Shown here in pieces: positions 1-8,031 of a stretch of DNA of 64,000 nucleotides; the stretch's first letter is position 1, and every line of letters starts with the position of its first letter. The DNA comes from an uncultured Eggerthella sp. Its GTDB lineage: Bacteria; Actinomycetota; Coriobacteriia; Coriobacteriales; Eggerthellaceae. Made by a program: the position numbers and the translations under genes. The notes beneath the pieces are model-generated. The model made no database searches, had not been told where the DNA came from, and worked only from the letters and a program-made list of their open reading frames with translations. Where the stretch lies: the NCBI GenBank assembly GCA_959607715.1, contig CAUHNN010000004.1, forward strand, positions 48,341-112,340, in the 5' to 3' direction.

Positions 1-187
1 GGTGCATCAGGTTGCCGAGCTTGCGGTATCCCCAGAGGCTTGGCGAGGCCACGCAATAGAAGAGGGGGTCGGGCCCTTGGTTGCCGAGAAGGAACGCTGC
101 GCATTCGCGGTCGGTGGACACGAAGGGGGCTGCCCCCTTTTTCAGGAGGTCTTTTCCGAATCGGTCGTGGGTGATGAGTGCAGGCAT
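1..187 (-). CDS. Zinc-dependent phospholipase C-like protein, N-terminal part
   Basis: The gene is cut by the window edge. Only the first 62 codons are present, read on the minus strand from an ATG at 187. A good ribosome binding site (GGAGGA) lies just upstream. The N-terminus begins MPALITHDRFGKDLL and continues with a PLFYC stretch and a WGYRKLGNLMH stretch. This fits the start of the zinc-dependent phospholipase C family (PF00882-like), where early His and Asp residues bind zinc. The assignment is from motif memory and most of the protein is missing, so substrate and localisation cannot be judged. It is divergent from the permease gene at 326. Confidence 0.55.
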   Translation of the reverse strand, partial: MPALITHDRFGKDLLKKGAAPFVSTDRECAAFLLGNQGPDPLFYCVASPSLWGYRKLGNLMH

Positions 188-325
188 GTCGTCCTCCGAT
201 ACTTAACGGATTTTTCAGATATGCGGATAAAGAGCGTCACTATACTTTGATTCGTGCGTCTTTTCTCCGTCGACCGAAGAGCAAGACGCTTTATCGATAA
301 TACGTTCAAACGCGAAAGGGCGGCA

Positions 326-1555
326 ATGGCGGTATTCGGGTTGACGAAAAAAGAACTGAGTTGGGTGCTGTACGACGTAGGGAATTCGGCGTTCGTCATG
401 CTTTCGACCGCCATCATCCCCATCTACTTCGCCTCCCTCGCCGAACCGGGTTCCTCGGTTGTGGTGGCATGGGGCTATGCTGAGACGGTTGCCTCCCTCA
501 TTCTTGCTTTGCTCATGCCGTTTTTGGGGAGCCTCGCCGATTTCGCGGGCAACAAGAAGAAGTTCCTCGTCGGTTTCGCCGGGACGGGTGCGGTCGCTTG
601 CGCAGCTCTCGGCATTCCCGACCACGCGTTGCTTTTCCTCGTCGTCTACGTGGTCGCATCGGTCATGCTGAACGGGTCGATGGTCTTCTACGATGCCTTC
701 CTCGTCGATGCCACGACCGAAGATCGCTATGACGAGGTTTCGTCGCACGGTTACGCTTGGGGCTACATCGGCTCGTGCATCCCCTTCATCGCCTGTTTGG
801 CCATCGTTCTCGGCGGGGAGTCGTTTGGCATCGAGACGGCGCTCGGGATGAAGATCGCCTTCATCATCACCGCGCTTTGGTGGGTCGCCTTCACCGTGCC
901 CATCGCCCGCACGGTTCGCCAGACCCATGCGAAGGAGCGTACCGAGCATCCGTTTGCCCAATCGTTCAAGGGGCTGTTCGCGACGATGCGCGACATCGTC
1001 GCCGATCGGCGCCTGCTGTTCTTCATGCTCGCGTTCTTCTTCTACATCGATGGCGTTCATACCGTCATCAAGATGTCGACGAGCTACGGAACCGAGCTGG
1101 GCATCGACGCGACTCAGCTCGTCTTGGCATTGCTCGTCACCCAGTTCGTCGCCTTCCCTTCCGCGGTCATCTACGGACGTTTGGCGGTTCGCCATGGCAC
1201 GCGCCGCATGCTCATGGTCGGCGTCTTCGCCTATTTCTGCATCGTCCTCTTCGCTGCGTTCTGCCTTAAGAGCGCCGTCGAGTTTTGGATCCTCGCCATC
1301 TGCGTGGGGCTCTTCCAGGGAGGCATTCAAGCGCTGTCGCGCTCCGAGTTCGGAAAGCTCATTCCCCGCGAGCGAGCCAACGAGTACTACGGATTCTTCG
1401 ACATCTTCGGGAAGTACGCTGCGGTGATGGGGACGTTTCTCGTGAGCGTTTTCACCCAGCTTACGGGTGACCCCACGTTCGGCGTCCTGTCCATCGCCGT
1501 GCTCTTCGTTGTGGCATTCGTTCTCCTGAAGCTTATGCCGACCCACGTGCGATGA
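326..1555 (+). CDS. UMF1/Atg22-like MFS permease
   Basis: This is an integral membrane transporter of about 409 residues with around 12 hydrophobic segments. The N-terminal signature SWVLYDVGNSAFVM and the later QALSRSEFGKLIPRE and YYGFFDIFGKY motifs are typical of the UMF1 family, a branch of the major facilitator superfamily related to yeast Atg22. The frame stays open from a GTG at 254, but the ATG at 326 has a purine-rich ribosome binding site (GAAAGGG) and gives the conserved N-terminus, so I use it. Substrates of bacterial members are mostly unknown; amino-acid or small-metabolite efflux is possible. It stands alone, with a TATACT -10-like element at 241-246. Confidence 0.85.
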   Translation: MAVFGLTKKELSWVLYDVGNSAFVMLSTAIIPIYFASLAEPGSSVVVAWGYAETVASLILALLMPFLGSLADFAGNKKKFLVGFAGTGAVACAALGIPDHALLFLVVYVVASVMLNGSMVFYDAFLVDATTEDRYDEVSSHGYAWGYIGSCIPFIACLAIVLGGESFGIETALGMKIAFIITALWWVAFTVPIARTVRQTHAKERTEHPFAQSFKGLFATMRDIVADRRLLFFMLAFFFYIDGVHTVIKMSTSYGTELGIDATQLVLALLVTQFVAFPSAVIYGRLAVRHGTRRMLMVGVFAYFCIVLFAAFCLKSAVEFWILAICVGLFQGGIQALSRSEFGKLIPRERANEYYGFFDIFGKYAAVMGTFLVSVFTQLTGDPTFGVLSIAVLFVVAFVLLKLMPTHVR

Positions 1556-2076
1556 GGCTATAGTGCGTGAACGTGCTCACGCTCGATCGATCGGATGGTA
1601 TGGCCGTTCTTTTCGTCGCGGTCGGGCTCTTCGCCTTTTTGCCGCCGATCGTCGCGCCGAGCGCCGCGGCCTTTCTTCCGTTGGCGTCGACGTTTCACTT
1701 CTCCGTCGATGACGGGGATGGCAAGGATGGCTTGTCCCCCGTTCTCAAGCCCGTCCCTATGCGCAAGGCAGACCTGGGTCATGCCTTGTCGCCAAGGAGG
1801 GCGCTCTTCGGCGCAAGGATGATTCTTCCAGAGAAGCGCCGCCGCGTCATGGTGAAAAACGAGGGAAAACGCCAGGTAGGAACCGTTAGTCAAAAGAAGG
1901 CCACGTGCTCCCGACCCTCATGCGACCTCCCTTCATCTCGAGAGGGTCGAAGGAAAAATCCCCTCGCTCGCCGCCGGCGCCGTTGCCCTTCGGAAGGGAG
2001 GAAGGCCTATAAGGGCCTTGCGGGTGGGTTCGGGTCGAGAGGGGGGGGATCTTGAGGGTTTTCGTTGGGGGAAACG
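1556..2076. other. 521-base stretch with no convincing gene
   Basis: This gap lies between the permease stop and the convergent pyridoxine kinase gene. A plus frame opens from a GTG at 1567 to 2055. It starts with a hydrophobic stretch (GMAVLFVAVGLFAFLPPIV) but soon turns into low-complexity Arg- and Ser-rich sequence. The opposite strand has an equally poor frame at 1558-1893. Neither has a good ribosome binding site or a recognisable domain. Short hairpins (for example CCCTTC-GGAAGGG near 1987-2000) may belong to transcript ends. It is most likely a decayed gene or spacer. Confidence 0.5.
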
Positions 2077-2961
2077 CTAGCCGATGAGCTTCGCGACGTC
2101 GCCGAGGAGAAGCTCGAAGCTCACGCCGCGCTCTTTGAAGTGGGGCTGCTTGCTCGAGACGATCATGGCATCGTGCGTGAAGTCGCCCGCGAAGGCGACG
2201 GCCTCGTGCAGCTCTTTGCCGGCCATGATGGCGGCGAGCAGGCAGGAGCAGTAGACGTCGCCGGTGCCGTGGAGCATGTAGGGGAGGTACTCGTTCTCCA
2301 CCTCGAACAGGTCGCAGTCGACGCCGCCGACGAAATTGCGAATGACCGTTTCGCCTTGGCGCTGGATGCCCTTGAGCACAACGTGCTTAGCGCCCTTGGC
2401 GACGAGCGCGTCGATCATGCGTTCGGCCTGCGCGTCGCTGATGTCGGTGCCGCACCACTTTTCGCCGATCGGTTCGCCGAGGATGATGGCTGCTTCGGTG
2501 AGGTTGGGGGTCAGTACATCGGCCCCCGATGCGAGCTGCCCCATCGCCTCGCACAGTTCGGGCGTGTAGGTCGGGTAGATCTTGCCGTGGTCCGCCATGA
2601 CGGGGTCGACGATCCTGAGGGCCTGGGGGTACGTGGTGTACAGGTCGCGGATGCGGTCGACCTGCTCGGGCGCACCGAGGAATCCGGAGTAGATGGCGTC
2701 GATGTCGACGTCGATGCCCTTCCAGGCGTCAAGGTAGTCCGCCATGATCTCGGTGGTGTCGTGCATGTACCATCCCGGGAACGCCGTGTGGCTCGAGAAA
2801 AGGCCGGTGGGGACGGGGCAGACGTCGCAGCCGGCGGATGAGAGGACCGGAATGGCGACGCCGAGGGAGCACTTGCCGTAGCCGCAGAGGTCGTGGACGG
2901 CTGCTATGCGGGGGATGTAGTCGGGATGGGCGGCGCGGTCGTAGAGGACGGGACTTGTCAT
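2077..2961 (-). CDS. pdxY: Pyridoxine/pyridoxamine kinase
   Basis: A cytoplasmic kinase of 294 residues in the ribokinase-like superfamily (Phos_pyr_kin). It phosphorylates pyridoxal, pyridoxine or pyridoxamine with ATP in vitamin B6 salvage. The N-terminal VHDLCGYGKCSL, the DPVMADHGK loop, the VLTPNLTEAAIL segment and the C-terminal HGTGDVYCS loop (anion hole and catalytic Asp) are all present. Length matches PdxY/PdxK enzymes. The ATG at 2961 lies three bases after the stop of an upstream 58-codon gene, so the two are probably co-transcribed. PdxK and PdxY cannot be separated from sequence alone. Confidence 0.85.
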   Translation of the reverse strand: MTSPVLYDRAAHPDYIPRIAAVHDLCGYGKCSLGVAIPVLSSAGCDVCPVPTGLFSSHTAFPGWYMHDTTEIMADYLDAWKGIDVDIDAIYSGFLGAPEQVDRIRDLYTTYPQALRIVDPVMADHGKIYPTYTPELCEAMGQLASGADVLTPNLTEAAIILGEPIGEKWCGTDISDAQAERMIDALVAKGAKHVVLKGIQRQGETVIRNFVGGVDCDLFEVENEYLPYMLHGTGDVYCSCLLAAIMAGKELHEAVAFAGDFTHDAMIVSSKQPHFKERGVSFELLLGDVAKLIG

Positions 2962-2964
2962 GGG

Positions 2965-3141
2965 TTAATCTTCCTTCTCTTCGAATTCTTCGTAGGCGTT
3001 CCCGCGGTCTTTGTACATTGCACGCGTCTTTCGCTCGAGGATGATCGAGACGATCGTGGTGAGCACGAGCGATGCCGCGATGAGGCACGCGATGCCCTCC
3101 ATCGTCTCGAAGAAGAAGTGATAGAGGTATGCGAAGTCCAT
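2965..3141 (-). CDS. Small single-pass membrane protein (58 aa)
   Basis: A short gene just upstream of the pyridoxine kinase and reading in the same direction. The ATG at 3141 has a clear AAGGAG site about seven bases upstream, and the TAA at 2965-2967 is three bases from the kinase start. The peptide has one hydrophobic helix (about residues 16-35, IACLIAASLVLTTIVSIIL) followed by a basic patch (ERKTR) and an acidic tail (EEFEEKED). This predicts a single membrane span with a cytoplasmic C-terminus. I recognise no family. The strong ribosome binding site and tight coupling suggest it is real and may assist or regulate the kinase. Confidence 0.6.
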   Translation of the reverse strand: MDFAYLYHFFFETMEGIACLIAASLVLTTIVSIILERKTRAMYKDRGNAYEEFEEKED

Positions 3142-3210
3142 GCGCGCTCCTTGGGGATCTGTTCATTGCGCGAACGCTTCGGGGAAGGCGATTCGCGGAT
3201 TGAATAAGAG

Positions 3211-3216
3211 TATACT
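3211..3216 (+). promoter_or_regulatory. Putative -10 element of serS
   Basis: TATACT lies 57 bases before the serS start, in a locally AT-richer stretch. No convincing -35 is visible. The leader of about 50 bases is too short for a T-box. Confidence 0.35.
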
Positions 3217-3272
3217 AACGCTACCGATTTCGATCGGAAACCTGTATATCAAAGCACGTCGAAAGGCAAGCC

Positions 3273-4568
3273 ATGCTGGACATTCGGTTCGTTCGCGAGC
3301 ATCAAGAAGAGGTCGCCACCGCTCTGCGCAATCGCAATAGCGAGTGGGATTCCGAGCGCTTCCAAGAGCTGGACGAATCACGCCGTAGCGCAATCGCCCA
3401 TGAAGAGGAGCTTCAGGGTCAGCGCAACGCACTGTCCAAGGAGATCGGCCGATTGATGGGCGAAGGCAAGCGCGAAGAGGCCGAGGCGGCCAAGGAATCC
3501 GTTCGCCAGATCAACGCGCGCATCGAGGGCTTCGCCGCGAAGCGCGCCGAGCTCGACGCCGAGCTGAACGACTTCATGGCTCGCATCCCCAATATCCCGT
3601 GCGCGGCCACTCCGGTGGGTAAAGACGAAACCGAGAACCCCGAGCGTCGCCGCTGGGGCGTCCCGCGCGATTTCGCGGCTGAGGGCTTCGAGCCCAAGGC
3701 CCACTGGGATCTCGGCGCCGAGTGCGGCATCCTCGACTTCGATCGCGGCGCGAAGCTCTCGGGAGCTCGCTTCACGGTCCTCGCCGGCGCCGGTGCGACC
3801 CTCGACCGCGCTCTGCAGTGTTTCTTCCTGAACACCCACATCGCGCGCGGTTTCAAGGAGTTCATCCCGCCGGTGGTCGTCAACCGCGAGATCATGTACG
3901 GCACCGGTCAGCTTCCCAAGTTCGAGGACGACGCCTACCATACCGGCGAAGATCAGTTCCTCATCCCGACGGCCGAAGTGGCCCTCACCAACCTCCATGC
4001 CGGCGAGATCCTCGATGCGTCGGAACTGCCGCTGCGCTACACCGCAGGTACGCCGTGCTTCCGCGAGGAGGCGGGATCGGCTGGTCGCGACACGCGCGGC
4101 ATCATTCGCCAGCACCAGTTCACCAAGGTCGAGATGGTGAAGTTCGCTCGCCCTGAAGAATCCGACGAAGAGCTGGAAAGCATGACCGCCGAGGCCGAGT
4201 ACCTGCTTCAGCAGCTTGGCCTGCCGTATCGCGTCATCAGCCTCTGCACCGGCGACCTGGGTTTCTCTGCGCGCCAGACGTATGACGTCGAGGTGTGGCT
4301 GCCGAGCTACAACGGCTATAAGGAGATCTCCTCCTGCTCGAACTGCGGGGATTTCCAGGCTCGTCGCGCGAACATCAAGTATCGAGACCCGAAGAACTTC
4401 AAGGGCACGCGTTTCGTCCACACGCTCAACGGTTCCGGCCTTCCGACGGGTCGCACCATGGCCGCCATCATGGAGAACTACCAGAACGCCGATGGCTCCA
4501 TCACCGTTCCCGAGGTGCTCCGTCCTTACATGGGCGGCATCGAGGTCATCGAGCCCGTCGCCCGATAG
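3273..4568 (+). CDS. serS: Seryl-tRNA synthetase
   Basis: A class II aminoacyl-tRNA synthetase of 431 residues that charges tRNA-Ser and tRNA-Sec. The N-terminal 110 residues form the usual antiparallel coiled-coil arm (LDIRFVREH, then EELQGQRNALSKEIG). Class II motif 2 is seen as CFREEAGSAGRDTRG with RQHQFTKVEM, and motif 3 as SGLPTGRTMAAIMENYQ with its ATP-binding Arg. The TAEV serine-site motif is present (LIPTAEVAL). Length is normal. The ATG at 3273 follows CGAAAGGCAAGCC. The next gene begins 26 bases downstream and may be co-transcribed. Confidence 0.97.
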   Translation: MLDIRFVREHQEEVATALRNRNSEWDSERFQELDESRRSAIAHEEELQGQRNALSKEIGRLMGEGKREEAEAAKESVRQINARIEGFAAKRAELDAELNDFMARIPNIPCAATPVGKDETENPERRRWGVPRDFAAEGFEPKAHWDLGAECGILDFDRGAKLSGARFTVLAGAGATLDRALQCFFLNTHIARGFKEFIPPVVVNREIMYGTGQLPKFEDDAYHTGEDQFLIPTAEVALTNLHAGEILDASELPLRYTAGTPCFREEAGSAGRDTRGIIRQHQFTKVEMVKFARPEESDEELESMTAEAEYLLQQLGLPYRVISLCTGDLGFSARQTYDVEVWLPSYNGYKEISSCSNCGDFQARRANIKYRDPKNFKGTRFVHTLNGSGLPTGRTMAAIMENYQNADGSITVPEVLRPYMGGIEVIEPVAR

Positions 4569-4594
4569 CGTCTTGTTCTTAGACGCTCGTATCG

Positions 4595-5194
4595 ATGGCG
4601 AAAAAGAAAAACAAGCGCCCTTCGGTCGTCGGAAAGCGCGTCGCCGTACCCGATGCGCGTCAGGCGACTTCCCGCGAAAAAGGGGAAGTCGCCGCGTCTG
4701 ACGCGCGTCAGAGCACGAAGGCGGCGGAGGCCTCATCGCCCGCCGCTTCCGAAGGCGCCCCCAACACATCCGCCTCCTTGTCCCGGACGGGCACTCCGCG
4801 CGTCGGTGCGCGCGAGCGGCAGATCAGGCGCCGCCACATGTCGCGAAGGTTCTTCGTCGTCGCAGGCGTGTTCATGGCCGTGCTCCTGGTCGCCACGGCG
4901 GCGCTGGCATGGAACCATTGGCTGCGCTATGACGATGCGGCGGATATCCAGGGATCGTGGAAAATCGACGGGAGCGAGCAGGTCATCACCATCACCTCCG
5001 ACCAGATCGCGCTCACGCCGGAGGTCTCGTATTCCTATGCGCTCGACACCTTCGCCAAGACGATCGATTTCACCTTCGAGCAGTACGGGGGGTCGGGCTC
5101 GTACGCCTTCTCGCCGGAGCGCACCACGCTCGTCATAACCGAGACGCAGGCCGAATCCGGCCAGAAGGTCTCGACGAAGCTGGTGAAGCAGTGA
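4595..5194 (+). CDS. Single-pass membrane protein of unknown function
   Basis: A 199-residue protein I do not recognise. The first 85 residues are basic and low-complexity (Lys-, Ala-, Ser- and Arg-rich). A single hydrophobic segment follows (about 88-107, FVVAGVFMAVLLVATAALAW), then a globular domain of about 90 residues, probably outside the membrane by the positive-inside rule. The outer part has alternating beta-like segments (GSWKIDGSEQVITITSDQIAL, FTFEQYGGSGSY), resembling a small lipocalin-like or META-type beta fold; this is only an impression. The stop overlaps the GTG start of the next gene, so the two are translationally coupled. No clear Shine-Dalgarno precedes the ATG. Confidence 0.65.
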   Translation: MAKKKNKRPSVVGKRVAVPDARQATSREKGEVAASDARQSTKAAEASSPAASEGAPNTSASLSRTGTPRVGARERQIRRRHMSRRFFVVAGVFMAVLLVATAALAWNHWLRYDDAADIQGSWKIDGSEQVITITSDQIALTPEVSYSYALDTFAKTIDFTFEQYGGSGSYAFSPERTTLVITETQAESGQKVSTKLVKQ

Positions 5195-5616
5195 CCGAGG
5201 CGCCGCGTGAGGCGGTGCGCATCGAGGCTATCCGCGTGAGGGCCGATCGCATCGAGGCATCCGTGGCGGTATCGTCCGAGCGGTATCGCATGAGCGACCC
5301 CGCGCTGGTTCGTCGTTGCCTTCGCTTCGCCCCGACCATGGCCCACCATGCCTGCCGCAACGAGATTGGGCCGCTCTTCTCGTTCGTGATGGAATCCACC
5401 TCGGTGCCCCATCTTCTTGAGCACATGGTCGTCGATGCGCAGACGCGATGCGCGCGCAGCGCATCGCGCGTCTTCACCGGAGCGACCCAGTGGGACGAGG
5501 CGGGCGCCCTCACCGCGACGGTATCCCTTTCGTACGAGGATGACCTCGAGGCCCTCCGCTGCTTGTCGCAGGCCGTTTCGTTTCTCAACGACGCGCTTCT
5601 CGAGTTGAGGGGCTAG
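5191..5616 (+). CDS. Orphan protein similar to cyanophycin synthetase N-terminal domain
   Basis: A 141-residue protein starting at a GTG whose last bases overlap the preceding TGA (GTGA, a four-base overlap). The frame is open further upstream, but this is the only start consistent with coupling. The middle contains SVPHLLEHMVVDAQTRCA, reminiscent of the HxxEHxxxxLQ motif in the N-terminal domain of cyanophycin synthetases. A VSLSYEDDLEALRCLSQA segment follows, like the dimerisation strand of that domain. No ATP-grasp or Mur-ligase domain follows, so it cannot be a polymerase. Family membership is tentative; function unknown. Confidence 0.5.
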   Translation: MTEAPREAVRIEAIRVRADRIEASVAVSSERYRMSDPALVRRCLRFAPTMAHHACRNEIGPLFSFVMESTSVPHLLEHMVVDAQTRCARSASRVFTGATQWDEAGALTATVSLSYEDDLEALRCLSQAVSFLNDALLELRG

Positions 5617-5735
5617 GCAGCGGGCCCTTCACGCAGATATCCGCGATGCCCCGATCCTGTGGGTGGTGGGTTTCGAATCGGAAACAAGACGATCCCCCCT
5701 CGTCGTTTTATCGCCATCTGCGACGACGATCCTTT

Positions 5736-5741
5736 TATAAT
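5736..5741 (+). promoter_or_regulatory. Putative -10 element of the YtxH gene
   Basis: A perfect TATAAT lies 38 bases before the ATG at 5780. The region upstream (5617-5735) has no gene. A -35 is not obvious. Confidence 0.4.
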
Positions 5742-5779
5742 GTCTTCAGGAATCACTACATCATGGGAAGGTGTTCACG

Positions 5780-6316
5780 ATGGGAAAATTCGCTACGTTC
5801 GTTCTTGGTGGCGTCGCCGGTGCTGCGGTCGCTCTTCTTCTTGCTCCTCGCAGCGGTGCCGAGAACCGCGCGTTGATCGGCGAGGCTATCAACGATAACT
5901 GCAAGATCCCTTCTGGTGTTCAGGAAAAGGCAGGCCAGCTCGTCGACGCAGCCGCCACTACCTCCACCAAGGTCATCAACGCAGTCGTGGATAACGGCTC
6001 TGACGCCTACAAGGCGGTCGCCTCCCGCGCTCAGCAGATGGCGCCCGCTTCCGTGCGCGCCTTCGATGCCAACAGCGATGAGCTTCGCGAGAAGATCGAT
6101 GCGGCTCGCGAGCGCATCGCTGCTCAGGTCGCCAAGAACGCCGAAGCTGCACGCGACGCTGCGGTCGACAAGGTCCCTGCCGCCATCGACGCCGCCCAGG
6201 CGGCGACGCAGGCCGTGAAGGACGCTGCGGCCACGGCGAAGGACACTGCGGTCAATGCGGCGAGCGCCGTTGCGGCAAAAGTGTCCTCGTCTTCTGACGG
6301 CGAGGCAACGAAATAG
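5780..6316 (+). CDS. YtxH-family envelope stress protein
   Basis: A protein of 178 residues. Its N-terminus (VLGGVAGAAVALLLAPRSGAENR) is the YtxH signature: a short glycine/alanine membrane helix followed by LAP-x-SG. The rest is a long Ala- and Lys-rich amphipathic region, resembling LEA-like or apolipoprotein-like helices. YtxH proteins are membrane-anchored and often stress-induced; their molecular role is unknown. A GTG at 5771 would add three residues, but the GAAGGTG upstream is better spaced for the ATG at 5780. It sits before an operon of other small envelope proteins. Confidence 0.8.
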   Translation: MGKFATFVLGGVAGAAVALLLAPRSGAENRALIGEAINDNCKIPSGVQEKAGQLVDAAATTSTKVINAVVDNGSDAYKAVASRAQQMAPASVRAFDANSDELREKIDAARERIAAQVAKNAEAARDAAVDKVPAAIDAAQAATQAVKDAAATAKDTAVNAASAVAAKVSSSSDGEATK

Positions 6317-6436
6317 CCTTCAATGAGGAATAACGCGAGGCGCAGGCTATTCTTGTCATGCGCCTTGACTACCAAGACGGCGGCGTGAGTCGCCGTCTTC
6401 GTTTGACGGGGCAGTGCCGCGAAGGAGTATCTGATC

Positions 6437-7240
6437 GTGAAGAAAGATCGCTATACGATCCGCGAGCTCAAAGGAGTGAGGGTCGATCAAGTCGGGAAGA
6501 AGGACCACCGCATAGGGCGCGTCCATTCGTTTGTGTTCCACCCCCGCGATCTGCGCGTCGTAGGCTTCACGGTGAAACGCCCCGATGTTGCGCTCATGTT
6601 CCATCGCTCCGATATCTTCGTCGCCTTGGATTCGTTCGACGTCGCCGATGGCGTCGTGTGCATCGATGAGGAGCGCGCCTCGACCGGCAAGGCGGCGTGC
6701 AAGAGGCTTGGAGTCGACTGGGATTCTTGCATCGTATGGCAGGGGATGGCCCTTGTCGCCGAGGACGGCTCGATCCTCGGGCGCGTCGGTGACGTCACGT
6801 TCGACACCACCGATGGATCGGTGGTGTCCCTGGTCGTCGATCGCGGCGCTTCGGCCCAGGCCCTTCTGGGCGTGACCGAGGTTCCCCGCGAGTTGATCAA
6901 GGGTTTCAGGACCGGTGTGGGCGACAACCTCGAGATCTGCGATGAAGAGGACTTCATCAGGGGCGGCATCGTCGTATCGAGCGAGGTCCTTTCACTCGCC
7001 CCGGCAGGGGGATTGGCCGAGCGCGCCGGCGAAGCGAGCGCGGTAGCCGAAGCGAAGGCAGCGCAGGTTCTCGAGAAGGCGCGCCCCGTTGCGCACCATG
7101 CGGCCGAGAAGGCCGACGAGGCGGTTAACAAGGGGGCATATGCCCTTGGCAGGCAGCTGTCCAAGACGCGCGGCATGTTTTCCAGCTTCAAAGAGGAGTA
7201 TCGTCGCGCCCGAGACGGCGAAGATGGGGAGAGTAAATGA
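6437..7240 (+). CDS. PRC-barrel domain protein
   Basis: A 267-residue protein with a GTG start preceded by GAAGGAG. Two PRC-barrel-like repeats are visible. The first covers about residues 7-75 (IRELKGVRVDQVGKKDHRIG, then VHSFVFHPRDLRVVGFTVKR). The second covers about 100-170 (GMALVAEDGSILGRVGDVTFD, then GSVVSLVVDRG). A helical Ala/Glu/Lys-rich tail follows, similar in composition to the YtxH protein upstream. PRC barrels bind RNA or proteins (RimM, photosynthetic reaction centre H). The gene overlaps the TVP38 gene by ATGA, so the two are coupled. Exact role unknown. Confidence 0.8.
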   Translation: MKKDRYTIRELKGVRVDQVGKKDHRIGRVHSFVFHPRDLRVVGFTVKRPDVALMFHRSDIFVALDSFDVADGVVCIDEERASTGKAACKRLGVDWDSCIVWQGMALVAEDGSILGRVGDVTFDTTDGSVVSLVVDRGASAQALLGVTEVPRELIKGFRTGVGDNLEICDEEDFIRGGIVVSSEVLSLAPAGGLAERAGEASAVAEAKAAQVLEKARPVAHHAAEKADEAVNKGAYALGRQLSKTRGMFSSFKEEYRRARDGEDGESK

Positions 7241-8031
7241 GCAAACACGACGAAACGGTGAAGATCCTCGGTCATTCCATGAAGAAGGCCGATCTGTTTC
7301 GGGCCCTCGGCCTGCTTGCGTTCATCGCGCTTACCGCCGGCATCGTTGCGGCTCTGTGGCCGAGCCTTTCTCTGATTCTCGAGCCGAACGGCGTCGATCG
7401 TCTTATCGCCGACATCCAGTCGAAGGGGGCCTGGGGCGTGCTCATGCTCCTCGGCCTTCAGCTCCTCCAGATCATCGTCGCGTTCGTTCCCGGTGAAGTG
7501 GTCCAGGTCGCTGCCGGCATGCTTTACGGCCCTTTGTGGGGAACGGTGATAATCCTGACCGGCTGCGTCGCGTCGAGCGCGATCGTCTATCAGCTTGTCC
7601 ATCGCCTCGGGGCGCCGTTCGTCCATGCCATGGTCGACAAGAAGTATCTCGTGAAGTTCTACGAGTTCGAGAAGTCGGGGAAGTTGAGCTTGACGGTCTT
7701 CATCCTCTTCCTCATACCCGGCATGCCCAAAGACGTCTTCACGTATCTTGTTCCCTTGACGAGCATGCGCATGCGCACGTTTCTGCTCCTCTCGAACGTT
7801 GGGCGCATCCCCGGCATCATCTTGTCGACGTATGCCGCGGCAGGTTTGGCGGAGGGGGATTTCGTCGTCAGCATGGTTATTTTCGGCATCGCCGCGGTGT
7901 TCGTGATCATCGGCGTCGTCTTCCGGGAGCGCATCATGGGGCTTGTCAGCGGCAAGCGCGAAGCGCGCGAAGCCGTTGCCCGTTACGAGGAGTATCTCGA
8001 GCAAAAGAAGGAGGGCGGCGATGGCGAATAG
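7237..8031 (+). CDS. TVP38/TMEM64 family membrane protein
   Basis: An integral membrane protein of 264 residues with about six hydrophobic segments and the VTT (SNARE-associated/DedA-like) domain. Diagnostic pieces are the re-entrant FVPGEVVQVAAGMLYGPLWG motif near residue 90 and FLIPGMPKDVFTYLVPLTSM near 165. DedA/TVP38 proteins are linked to lipid flipping, including undecaprenyl phosphate recycling for some members; which lipid this one handles is unknown. The ATG overlaps the preceding stop (ATGA), and the C-terminus overlaps the TM2 gene by 11 bases, giving a tight three-gene operon. Confidence 0.88.
   Translation: MSKHDETVKILGHSMKKADLFRALGLLAFIALTAGIVAALWPSLSLILEPNGVDRLIADIQSKGAWGVLMLLGLQLLQIIVAFVPGEVVQVAAGMLYGPLWGTVIILTGCVASSAIVYQLVHRLGAPFVHAMVDKKYLVKFYEFEKSGKLSLTVFILFLIPGMPKDVFTYLVPLTSMRMRTFLLLSNVGRIPGIILSTYAAAGLAEGDFVVSMVIFGIAAVFVIIGVVFRERIMGLVSGKREAREAVARYEEYLEQKKEGGDGE

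Noticed and set aside
254..325. Longer N-terminus of the UMF1 permease from the GTG at 254
   Set aside because: The extra 24 residues are Arg-rich and lack a ribosome binding site; the ATG at 326 has one and gives the family-typical start.
3142..3272. Possible T-box leader before serS
   Set aside because: The leader after the -10 element is only about 50 bases and lacks a T-box sequence or a terminator stem.
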